This document shows positions 14,759 to 20,778 of a stretch of 20,778 nt of DNA, piece by piece. This DNA is from CADEED01 sp035995425 (GTDB lineage Bacteria > Pseudomonadota > Gammaproteobacteria > Steroidobacterales > Steroidobacteraceae). The stretch spans positions 1 to 20,778 of the forward strand of contig DASYKM010000193.1 in the NCBI GenBank assembly GCA_035995425.1, in the 5' to 3' direction. The notes under the pieces were generated by a model. The model had not been told where the DNA came from and did no database searches. It worked only from the letters and a program-made list of their open reading frames with translations. Every line of letters begins with the position of its first letter. The stretch's first letter is position 1. The position numbers were made by a program, and so were the translations under genes.

Positions 14759-16840
14759 ATGGCAGACGCAGCGACCAATAACACCGGCCTCTCGCCACTG
14801 TTGCGCATCGGCATCGGCATCCCCGTGGGGCTCATCGCCATCCTGGCGATGATGATCCTGCCGCTGCCGCCGGTGGTGCTCGACATCCTGTTCACCTTCA
14901 ACATCGCGCTGTCGCTGGTCATCGTCATGGCGGTGTTCCAGGTCAAGCGACCACTGGAATTCGCGATCTTCCCGACCGTCTTGCTGCTCGTCACCATCCT
15001 GCGCCTGGCACTCAACGTCGCCTCCACGCGAGTGGTGCTGCTGCACGGTCACGAAGGCTCGCATGCCGCGGGCAAGGTGATCGCGGCCTTCGGCGAATTC
15101 GTGATCGGCGGCAACTACGCCGTCGGCATCGTGGTTTTCATCGTTCTCACCATCATCAACTTCGTGGTGGTGACCAAGGGCGCCGGCCGCGTGTCGGAAG
15201 TTTCCGCGCGATTCGCGTTGGACGCCATGCCCGGCAAACAGATGGCGATCGACGCCGACCTCAACGCCGGCATCATCACGCAGGACGAAGCACGGGCGCG
15301 CCGCGCCGAAGTGCGCGCCGAATCGGATTTCTACGGCTCCATGGATGGTGCCAGCAAGTTCGTGCGCGGCGATGCGGTCGCCGGCATCCTCATTCTCGTC
15401 ATCAACATCGTCGGTGGCCTGCTGATCGGCACGATGATGCACGACCTGCCGATGGGCGAGGCCACGAAGACCTACACGTTGCTCACCATCGGCGACGGCC
15501 TGGTGGCACAGATTCCCGGACTGATGCTGTCGGTCGCGGTCGCCATCATCGTCACGCGCATCTCGCGCGAGCAGGACATGGGCGGCGAGTTGAACAAGCA
15601 GCTCTTCGGCCAGCCCAAGGCGCTCGGCGTCGCGGCCGCGATTCTCGGCATCATGGGATTGATTCCCGGCATGCCTAACATGGTTTTCCTGTCCATCGCC
15701 GCGCTGTGCGGCTATGGCGCGTGGCGGCTGGTGAAGAAGCGCGAGGAAGCCGCGGCGGCACCCGTGATCGCACCCGAACCCCCGCCGGCTCCGGCGGAAG
15801 TGCAGGAGCTGTCCTGGGATGACGTGCGGCCGGTCGACGTCATCGGTCTCGAGGTTGGCTATCGCCTCGTGCCGCTGGTCGATCGCACCAAGGGCGGTGA
15901 TTTGCTGGCGCGCATCCGCGGCATCCGCCGCAAGCTCACGCAGGAGCTCGGCTTCCTGGTGCAGGCCGTGCACATCCGCGACAACCTGGAGCTCGGTCCC
16001 AACGCATATCGAATCAGGCTCGCCGGTGTCGCCATCGGCGAGAGCCTGGTGCATCCCGACCGCGAGCTCGCCATCAATCCGGGGCGCGTGTTCGGACCCC
16101 TGAACGGACTCGCGACCAAGGATCCCGCCTTCGGCATGGAGGCGACCTGGATCGAGCCTTCCATGCGCGAACACGCACAGTCGCTCGGCTACACGGTGGT
16201 CGACGCGGCCACGGTCATTGCCACGCACCTCTCGCATCTCATCCAGACGCACGCGCATGAGTTGTTTGGCCACGAAGAAGCCGAACAGCTGCTCAAGACT
16301 CTCGCCAAGACCGCGCCCAAGCTGGTCGAGGAGCTGGTGCCCAAGGTGCTGCCGCTCGCCGTCGTGGTGCGCGTGATGCAGGGGTTGCTCGCAGAGCGCG
16401 TGCCGATCCGCAATGTCCGCGCCATCGTCGAAGCTCTGGCGGAAGCCGGTCCGCGGTCGACGGATCCGCAGATTCTCATCGGCCAGGTCAGGGTTGCCCT
16501 GGGTCGCCAGATCGTCCAGGACATCGTCGGACTCGCCGACGAGTTGCCCGTCATCACACTTGAGCCAGAACTCGAACGCCTTCTGTCAAATGGGCTCGTA
16601 AATAACGGTGCAAACCCGGGTTTGGAGCCGGGGCTGGCAGAGCGCTTGCAACGAGGATTAACAGACGCCGTGCAGCGTCAAGAACGTGGCGGCGAGCCGG
16701 CGGTGTTGCTGACGCCGCCCGCCTTGCGCGCAGCGCTCGCGAGGTTTTTCCGAGTCAGTGTTCCAGGCCTGCACGTGCTGGCGTGGAACGAAGTGCCCGA
16801 CAACCGCAAGGTCCGCATGGTGACCGCGGTCGGTAGATAG
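14759..16840 (+). CDS. flhA: Flagellar export protein FlhA
   Basis: FlhA forms the nonameric ring under the gate, uses the proton gradient and receives chaperone-substrate complexes. The 693-aa product has eight membrane helices in the first ~330 residues, the FHIPEP-family signature around SARFALDAMPGKQMAIDADL, a Pro/Ala linker (about 330-350), and the cytoplasmic receptor domain (GLEVGYRLVPLVD, then ATWIEPSM and VDAATVIATHLSHLI). Length is standard. Near 16550-16670 the codons become unlike the rest (TTA, TCA, CTT, AAT, ACA), while the protein still reads as FlhA. flhF follows after 23 nt. Confidence 0.97.
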   Translation: MADAATNNTGLSPLLRIGIGIPVGLIAILAMMILPLPPVVLDILFTFNIALSLVIVMAVFQVKRPLEFAIFPTVLLLVTILRLALNVASTRVVLLHGHEGSHAAGKVIAAFGEFVIGGNYAVGIVVFIVLTIINFVVVTKGAGRVSEVSARFALDAMPGKQMAIDADLNAGIITQDEARARRAEVRAESDFYGSMDGASKFVRGDAVAGILILVINIVGGLLIGTMMHDLPMGEATKTYTLLTIGDGLVAQIPGLMLSVAVAIIVTRISREQDMGGELNKQLFGQPKALGVAAAILGIMGLIPGMPNMVFLSIAALCGYGAWRLVKKREEAAAAPVIAPEPPPAPAEVQELSWDDVRPVDVIGLEVGYRLVPLVDRTKGGDLLARIRGIRRKLTQELGFLVQAVHIRDNLELGPNAYRIRLAGVAIGESLVHPDRELAINPGRVFGPLNGLATKDPAFGMEATWIEPSMREHAQSLGYTVVDAATVIATHLSHLIQTHAHELFGHEEAEQLLKTLAKTAPKLVEELVPKVLPLAVVVRVMQGLLAERVPIRNVRAIVEALAEAGPRSTDPQILIGQVRVALGRQIVQDIVGLADELPVITLEPELERLLSNGLVNNGANPGLEPGLAERLQRGLTDAVQRQERGGEPAVLLTPPALRAALARFFRVSVPGLHVLAWNEVPDNRKVRMVTAVGR
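16611..16624. repeat. 14-bp perfect palindrome inside flhA
   Basis: CAAACCCGGGTTTG is a perfect 14-bp palindrome, lying in a 120-bp patch of flhA with relatively AT-rich, rare codons. It encodes part of the ANPGLEPGLAERL segment. It may be chance or the scar of a local replacement; no function is evident. Confidence 0.5.
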
Positions 16841-16863
16841 GACCAATCGGACGGAACAGGACG

Positions 16864-18141
16864 ATGAAAATTCAAAGATATCTGGCGAAGGACATGCGCA
16901 GCGCGCTCACCCAGGTGCGTGAGGCGCTCGGGCCCGACGCCGTCATTCTCTCCTCGGGCAGGGTGGGCGATGAAGTGGAAGTGGTGGCCGCCATCGACTT
17001 CGAATCGCAGCGCGAAACGCTCGAGTCGACGCCGGCACAACGCACGCCCATCGCGAGCGCGAGCGCGAGCCGCGCCGTCAGTGGCCCGCGTACCGTCGAC
17101 TTCACCAAGGCCAAACGCGCCTCTTCGCAGCTCTCGCCCGAAGTGGCGCAATTCGGATCGCACGAGGATGACGCGCCGCTCGCGCGCCACTCCGCCGCCG
17201 GCGAGACTTCGCTGGCCGATGAAGTGAAGGGCATGCGCCGCATGCTCGAAGCACAGCTGGCCACGCTCACCTGGAACGACATGTCGCGCCGCTCGCCGCT
17301 GCAGGCCGCGATGCTCAAGGAGCTGGCGCGCCTCGGGCTGTCGAACGAGCTGTCGCAATCGCTGGCGCGCAAGATTCCCGAAACCCTCAACTTCACCGCC
17401 GCACGCCGCTTTGCACTGGCGACCATCGCACGCACCGTGCAGGTGACCGGCGACCGCTGGCTCGAAGACGGCGGCCGCGTCGCCTTCGCCGGACCCGCGG
17501 GCGCGGGCAAGACCACGCTGATCGCCAAGCTCGCCGCACGCTGGGTGCTGCGCCACGGTCCGCGGCGCATCGCGCTCGTATCCGCGGATGCGGTGCGCAT
17601 CGGCGCCCACGAACAGATGCACATGCTGGGGCGCCTGTTGGGCGTCACCGCGCACACGGTCTACGACATCGCCGAGCTGCCCGAGCTGCTCGCCGGTCTC
17701 GCCGGCCAACGCCTGATCCTCATCGACACCGCGGGCGCGAGCCCGCGCGATCCGGAGCTCGCGCGCCGGTTGCGCCTGTTGCACCAGCTGCAGGGCAATA
17801 CCGGCTCCAGACTCGAAAGTGCCATCGTGCTGCCGGCCAGCATGCAGGCGGGCACCATCGACGAAGTGCTGGGCCGCTTCGCGGTGGCGCAGCCCACCGC
17901 GGTCTGCATCACCAAGATCGACGAGGCGGCGAGCCTCGGCGGAATTCTCTCGGCGCTGGTGCGCACCAAACTACCGGCGGCGTACGTCAGCGACGGCCAG
18001 CGCGTGCCCGAAGATCTCGAACCGGCACGCGCGCACGCCCTGGTGGCGCGCGCGGTCGACATCGCCCACCGCAACAACGCCACACCGGACGACGAAACCA
18101 TGCAGCGCAGGATTGCAGGAGTAGACAATGGCCGCGCCTGA
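16864..18141 (+). CDS. flhF: Flagellar placement GTPase FlhF
   Basis: FlhF is an SRP-family GTPase that marks the cell pole for flagellum assembly. The 425-aa product has the conserved N-terminal basic domain (MKIQRYLAKDMRSAL, GPDAVILSSG), a low-complexity linker (about residues 50-120, with an ASASAS run), the N domain, and the NG domain: G1 GPAGAGKTT (210-218), VRIGAHEQ (245-251 region), G3 DTAG (288-291), G4 TKID (350-353). The P-loop is usually GPTGVGKTT, so two residues differ but the GKTT core is intact. ATG 16864 has AGGA upstream. It overlaps flhG by 14 nt, and the two proteins act as a regulatory pair. Confidence 0.95.
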   Translation: MKIQRYLAKDMRSALTQVREALGPDAVILSSGRVGDEVEVVAAIDFESQRETLESTPAQRTPIASASASRAVSGPRTVDFTKAKRASSQLSPEVAQFGSHEDDAPLARHSAAGETSLADEVKGMRRMLEAQLATLTWNDMSRRSPLQAAMLKELARLGLSNELSQSLARKIPETLNFTAARRFALATIARTVQVTGDRWLEDGGRVAFAGPAGAGKTTLIAKLAARWVLRHGPRRIALVSADAVRIGAHEQMHMLGRLLGVTAHTVYDIAELPELLAGLAGQRLILIDTAGASPRDPELARRLRLLHQLQGNTGSRLESAIVLPASMQAGTIDEVLGRFAVAQPTAVCITKIDEAASLGGILSALVRTKLPAAYVSDGQRVPEDLEPARAHALVARAVDIAHRNNATPDDETMQRRIAGVDNGRA

Positions 18142-19027
18142 CACCGCGAAGAAGGGTCCGGCGGCGAACATGGATGGCACCACGCGCGCGATGAACCCGA
18201 CGCCCGTGCAGGTGATCGCGGTCACCGGCGGCAAGGGCGGCGTGGGCAAGACGACGGTGGCGGTGAATCTCGCCGCGACACTGGCCTCGCGCGGCAAGGA
18301 AGTCCTGCTGCTCGATGGCGACCTCGGACTTGCCAACGTCGACGTATTCCTCGGCCTCACGCCGCGACTCACGCTCGCCGATGTGCTCGCCGGCAACTGC
18401 TCGCTCGAGGAGATCGTGCTCGACGCGCCGCAGGGATTCAAAGTCGTGCCGGCCGCCTCCGGCATCGCGCAGCTGGCGGAGCTCGATACGCTCACGCACC
18501 TGGGCCTGGTGCGCGCTTTCGGCGACCTGACCGCCAAGCTCGACGTGATGGTGGTGGACACCGCACCGGGCATCGCCGGCTCGGTGCTGCAGTTCTCGCA
18601 GGCCGCGCAGCAAGTGCTGGTGGTCATCTGCGACGAACCGGCATCGCTCACCGACGCCTATGCGCTCATCAAGATCCTGAGCCGCGATCATGGGGTGGAC
18701 AAATTCCGCGTGCTGGTCAACCAGGTGCGCGGCCGCGGAATGGGCCAGGGCCTGTTCCAGCGTTTCGAACGAGTGGTCACGCGTTTCCTGACCGTGGAGC
18801 TCGACTACGCCGGCGAGATCCCCGAAGACCCGTTCCTGCGGCGCTCAATCCGTGAACAGCGTCCCGTTGTGCAGGCCTATCCGCAATCGCCGTCCTCCAT
18901 CGCTCTCAAGACCTTGGGGCTGCGGGCCGATATGTGGCCAGTAGCCGAAGGTCCCAGGGGGAACGTGGAGTTCTTCGTCGAGCGCCTGATCCGACGTCCA
19001 TCGGTGCGCCTCGAGGTGGTTCGATGA
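18128..19027 (+). CDS. flhG: Flagellar number regulator FlhG/FleN (MinD-like ATPase)
   Basis: FlhG (FleN) is a MinD/ParA-like ATPase that limits flagellar number, by activating FlhF GTPase and by antagonising FleQ. The 299-aa product has the deviant Walker A KGGVGKTT (36-43), DGDLGLANVD (63-72), DTAPG (144-148) and a C-terminal amphipathic stretch suited to membrane binding. ATG 18128 follows CAGGAG (18116-18121); a second Met at residue 22 (MNPTPVQVIAV) resembles the usual FleN beginning, so a shorter form is possible. Its presence suggests that the truncated FleQ-like protein is still restrained through its AAA+ domain. It shares an ATGA with fliA. Confidence 0.95.
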   Translation: MAAPDTAKKGPAANMDGTTRAMNPTPVQVIAVTGGKGGVGKTTVAVNLAATLASRGKEVLLLDGDLGLANVDVFLGLTPRLTLADVLAGNCSLEEIVLDAPQGFKVVPAASGIAQLAELDTLTHLGLVRAFGDLTAKLDVMVVDTAPGIAGSVLQFSQAAQQVLVVICDEPASLTDAYALIKILSRDHGVDKFRVLVNQVRGRGMGQGLFQRFERVVTRFLTVELDYAGEIPEDPFLRRSIREQRPVVQAYPQSPSSIALKTLGLRADMWPVAEGPRGNVEFFVERLIRRPSVRLEVVR

Positions 19028-19743
19028 CAGGAGTGAGCGCTTACAGCCAGCGCCCCAGTGCACGGGAAACCGAAGCGCTGGTGATGCGCCATGCCGAGCT
19101 GGTGAAGCGCATCGCGTATCACCTCGCCGGGCGCTTGCCTGCGTCCGTGGAAGTCGACGACCTGATCCAGGCCGGCATGCTCGGGCTGCTCGAGGCCGCC
19201 GCCAACTACTCGGCCGGACGTGGCGCAAGTTTTGAAACCTACGCCGGCATCCGCATTCGCGGCGCGATGCTCGATGGCCTGCGCAAGCTCGACTGGGCGC
19301 CGCGCTCGGTGCATCGCAAGGCGCGCGCCGTGGCGAACGCGATCCGCGAGCTCGAAGGCGAGATCGGGCGCGAAGCGCGCGACACGGACGTCGCCAAGAA
19401 GATGGGCGTGAGCCTGGATGAATATCACCGCATCGTCGAAGACGCCGCGGGTTGCCAGATTGCCAGCCTTACCACTGAAGAAGGTGAGATCAATGCCACC
19501 GATCCGGACGCGGACCCGTTCCGCGACGTCATCGACGAGAGATTTCGCGCGGCGTTGACGGATGCCATCGCGAACCTGCCGGATCGCGAGCGCACGGTGA
19601 TGTCCCTGTATTACGACGATGAGCTGAACCTCAAGGAGATCGGTGCGGTGCTGAAAGTGAGCGAGTCGCGGATCTGCCAGATTCATGGCCAGGCGCTCAC
19701 GCGTTTGCAGGCCCGCCTGTCGGGGTGGCGCGATCGTCTCTGA
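19024..19743 (+). CDS. fliA: Flagellar RNA polymerase sigma factor FliA (sigma-28)
   Basis: FliA directs transcription of late flagellar genes (filament, often motor and chemotaxis genes) once FlgM is exported. From ATG 19024, overlapping the flhG stop as ATGA, the product is 239 aa, the normal size; in-frame codons from 18934 lie inside flhG and are rejected. Region 2 is seen at 44-90 (VDDLIQAGMLGLLEAA, FETYAGIRIRGAMLDGLR), region 3 at WAPRSVHRKAR, and region 4 at about 185-232 (LPDRERTVMSLYY, LKEIGAVLKVSESRICQIH). No sigma-28 promoter is visible in this window. Confidence 0.97.
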   Translation: MTGVSAYSQRPSARETEALVMRHAELVKRIAYHLAGRLPASVEVDDLIQAGMLGLLEAAANYSAGRGASFETYAGIRIRGAMLDGLRKLDWAPRSVHRKARAVANAIRELEGEIGREARDTDVAKKMGVSLDEYHRIVEDAAGCQIASLTTEEGEINATDPDADPFRDVIDERFRAALTDAIANLPDRERTVMSLYYDDELNLKEIGAVLKVSESRICQIHGQALTRLQARLSGWRDRL

Positions 19744-19757
19744 CGGCGCCGTGAACC

Positions 19758-20498
19758 ATGGACATTCTGTCGGTCATAGGAATCATCCTCGCGCTGTGCG
19801 CGGTGATGATCGGGGCCATCCTCAAAGGCGCCGGCCTGCACGCGTTGCTCTCGTCGGCCGCGTTCATGATCGTGGTGGTCGGAACCTTCGCCTCGACTTT
19901 CATCCAGACACCGCTGCCGGTATTCAAGCTCGCCATGGCCCGCCTCGCCTGGGTGTTCAAGCCGCCGCAGATCGCGGCCGAAGCGCTCATCCAGAAAATA
20001 ATCGAGTGGAGCAACATCGCGCGCAAGCAGGGATTGTTAGGCCTCGAGCCCATGATCAAGCTGGAAGACGATGCCTTCGTGCAGAAGGGTCTGCAGCTGG
20101 TGGTCGACGGCTCGGAGCCGGACGCGATTCGCAGCATCATGGAAGTGGAAATGAGCGTGCGCGAACACGCTGACAATCGCGCCGCGAAGGTCTGGGAGAG
20201 CATGGGCATCTATTCGCCGACGCTCGGCATCATCGGCGCCGTGCTCGGTCTCATGGCCGTCATGCAGAACCTCGCCGATCCCTCGAAGCTCGGCCACGGC
20301 ATCGCCGCGGCGTTCACCGCGACGGTGTACGGCATCGGGCTCGCCAACCTGTTTTTTCTGCCGTTCGCCGGCAAGCTCAAGGGCATCATCTCGGAGCAGA
20401 CCCAGGTGCGCGAGATGATCATCGAAGGGATGATCTCGATCGCCCAGGGCGAGAATCCGCGCGCCATCGAGGCCAAGCTGCATGGCTACCTGCACTGA
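19758..20498 (+). CDS. motC: Flagellar stator protein MotC (MotA/PomA family)
   Basis: MotC is the MotA-type stator subunit whose cytoplasmic loop pushes on FliG. The 246-aa product matches Pseudomonas MotC in length and beginning (MDILSVIGIILALCAVM). It has four membrane helices, loop residues R89 and E97 in the positions of MotA R90 and E98, and the two key prolines P154 (YSPTLGIIG) and P202 (FFLPFAGKLK). The gene lies 14 nt after fliA; in Pseudomonas the cheYZAB genes normally intervene. The stop is directly followed by a palindromic repeat and then motD. Confidence 0.94.
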   Translation: MDILSVIGIILALCAVMIGAILKGAGLHALLSSAAFMIVVVGTFASTFIQTPLPVFKLAMARLAWVFKPPQIAAEALIQKIIEWSNIARKQGLLGLEPMIKLEDDAFVQKGLQLVVDGSEPDAIRSIMEVEMSVREHADNRAAKVWESMGIYSPTLGIIGAVLGLMAVMQNLADPSKLGHGIAAAFTATVYGIGLANLFFLPFAGKLKGIISEQTQVREMIIEGMISIAQGENPRAIEAKLHGYLH

Positions 20499-20543
20499 GA
20501 AATGGGGTCAGACCCCATTTCCTGGAAATGGGGTCTGACCCCA
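20499..20543. repeat. Palindromic doublet GGGGTCAGACCCC between motC and motD (element C)
   Basis: GAAATGGGGTC-A-GACCCCATTTC (20499-20521) is a 23-bp palindrome, and GGGGTCTGACCCC (20530-20542) is a second one. Together, 20503-20522 and 20524-20543 are perfect 20-bp inverted repeats around a single T. From memory, GGGGTCAGACCCC-type elements are widespread REP-like repeats associated with Y1/RAYT transposases. The element begins right after the motC stop and ends one base before the motD ATG. Confidence 0.88.
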
Positions 20544-20544
20544 A

Positions 20545-20778
20545 ATGGCCCGCAAGCGCAAACACGAAGAGCACCAGAACCACGAGGCGTGGGCGATCCC
20601 GTATGGGGATCTCATCACGCTCCTGCTGGCCTTCTTCGTCGTCATGTACGCCATCTCCTCGGTGAACGAAGGCAAATTCCGTGTGCTCTCGGATTCCATG
20701 CAGGCGGCTTTCCGCGGCGCACCGAGCTCGCTCGATCCGGTGAAGGTCGGCGAAACGACCCGCGGCAATGGCGCGGAC
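20545..20778 (+). CDS. motD: Flagellar stator protein MotD (MotB family), 5' part
   Basis: MotD is the MotB-type stator subunit, anchored to peptidoglycan, with the proton-binding Asp in its single membrane helix. The first 78 residues are visible and the frame is open to the window edge. The protein starts MARKRKHEEHQNHEAW, continues with the membrane helix (about 19-38, PYGDLITLLLAFFVVMYAIS) and the plug-proximal SSVNEGKFRVLSDSM, all as in MotD. D22 is the expected proton site. The usual Tyr-Ala-Asp here reads Tyr-Gly-Asp. No free ribosome-binding site exists: the upstream bases are a palindromic repeat that would fold into a hairpin. Coupling from motC or hairpin melting is assumed. Confidence 0.92.
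   Translation, partial: MARKRKHEEHQNHEAWAIPYGDLITLLLAFFVVMYAISSVNEGKFRVLSDSMQAAFRGAPSSLDPVKVGETTRGNGAD

Noticed and set aside
13670..16273. An 867-codon open frame on the minus strand opposite flhB-flhA
   Set aside because: It mirrors the third-position GC bias of two clear genes, its translation is low-complexity His/Arg/Asp/Gln, and no family is recognisable. The same holds for minus-strand frames at 276-1262, 1419-2372, 2816-3838, 4350-5702, 9782-11128 and 11417-12580.
17053..17070. GAGCGC tandem units in flhF
   Set aside because: About two and a half copies encoding an Ala-Ser run in a low-complexity linker; ordinary for GC-rich coding DNA.
18934..19023. A 30-residue N-terminal extension of FliA
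   Set aside because: It lies inside flhG in another frame, and FliA from ATG 19024 has normal length and ATGA coupling.

Overview
The window is one long, uninterrupted polar-flagellum gene cluster, with every recognisable gene on the + strand. The DNA is GC-rich (about two thirds GC by eye), genes are tightly packed with many ATGA or 8-nt overlaps, and the order follows the Pseudomonas/Vibrio/Xanthomonas type: fleQ-like, fleR/flrC-like, fliEFGHIJK, fliLMNOPQR, flhB, flhA, flhF, flhG(fleN), fliA, motC, motD. Flagella run by FleQ/FlrC-type sigma-54 activators and FlhF/FlhG point to a gammaproteobacterium. A Xanthomonadales/Nevskiales/Steroidobacter-like relative is my guess; the sequence alone does not settle it.

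Layout. (1) 1-1493: a FleQ-like sigma-54 activator (105-1274), then a 219-bp spacer holding a perfect 32-bp inverted repeat and a clear sigma-54 promoter. (2) 1494-9367: a FlrC/FleR-like activator followed by the basal-body, switch and export genes fliE to fliK. (3) 9368-9569: a 26-bp perfect hairpin immediately after fliK, then a second sigma-54 promoter. (4) 9570-16840: fliL to flhA, covering the stator-associated protein, C-ring and export gate. (5) 16864-20778: flhF, flhG, fliA, motC and the 5' end of motD, with a third palindromic repeat wedged between motC and motD. No gene-free stretch exceeds about 220 bp.

How it works together. FleQ plus sigma-54 probably drives the promoter before the flrC-like gene, and the two activators then drive the fliE-K and fliL-motD units. 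FliF, FliG, FliM and FliN build the MS- and C-rings. FliO/P/Q/R, FlhB, FlhA and FliH/I/J form the export apparatus, and FliK sets hook length. FlhF and FlhG set position and number of flagella, FliA switches on late genes, and MotC/MotD are a proton-type stator pair.

What stands out. Both sigma-54 activators lack the N-terminal receiver-type domain of their families, and no FleS/FlrB kinase lies between them. The FleQ-like protein also lacks the c-di-GMP-binding LFRS motif at the aligned position. The two sigma-54 promoters share an identical, identically spaced upstream block (CAC-N4-GTGAAGCNCGTCAC-N11-GG) that looks like an undescribed operator. Three unrelated palindromic elements sit in the junctions, one of them abutting the motD start codon. 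The nonamer TTGTTAGGC recurs on both strands and always in the same codon phase. The usual cheYZAB genes between fliA and motC are absent. I see no tRNA, rRNA, CRISPR array, insertion sequence or phage gene.
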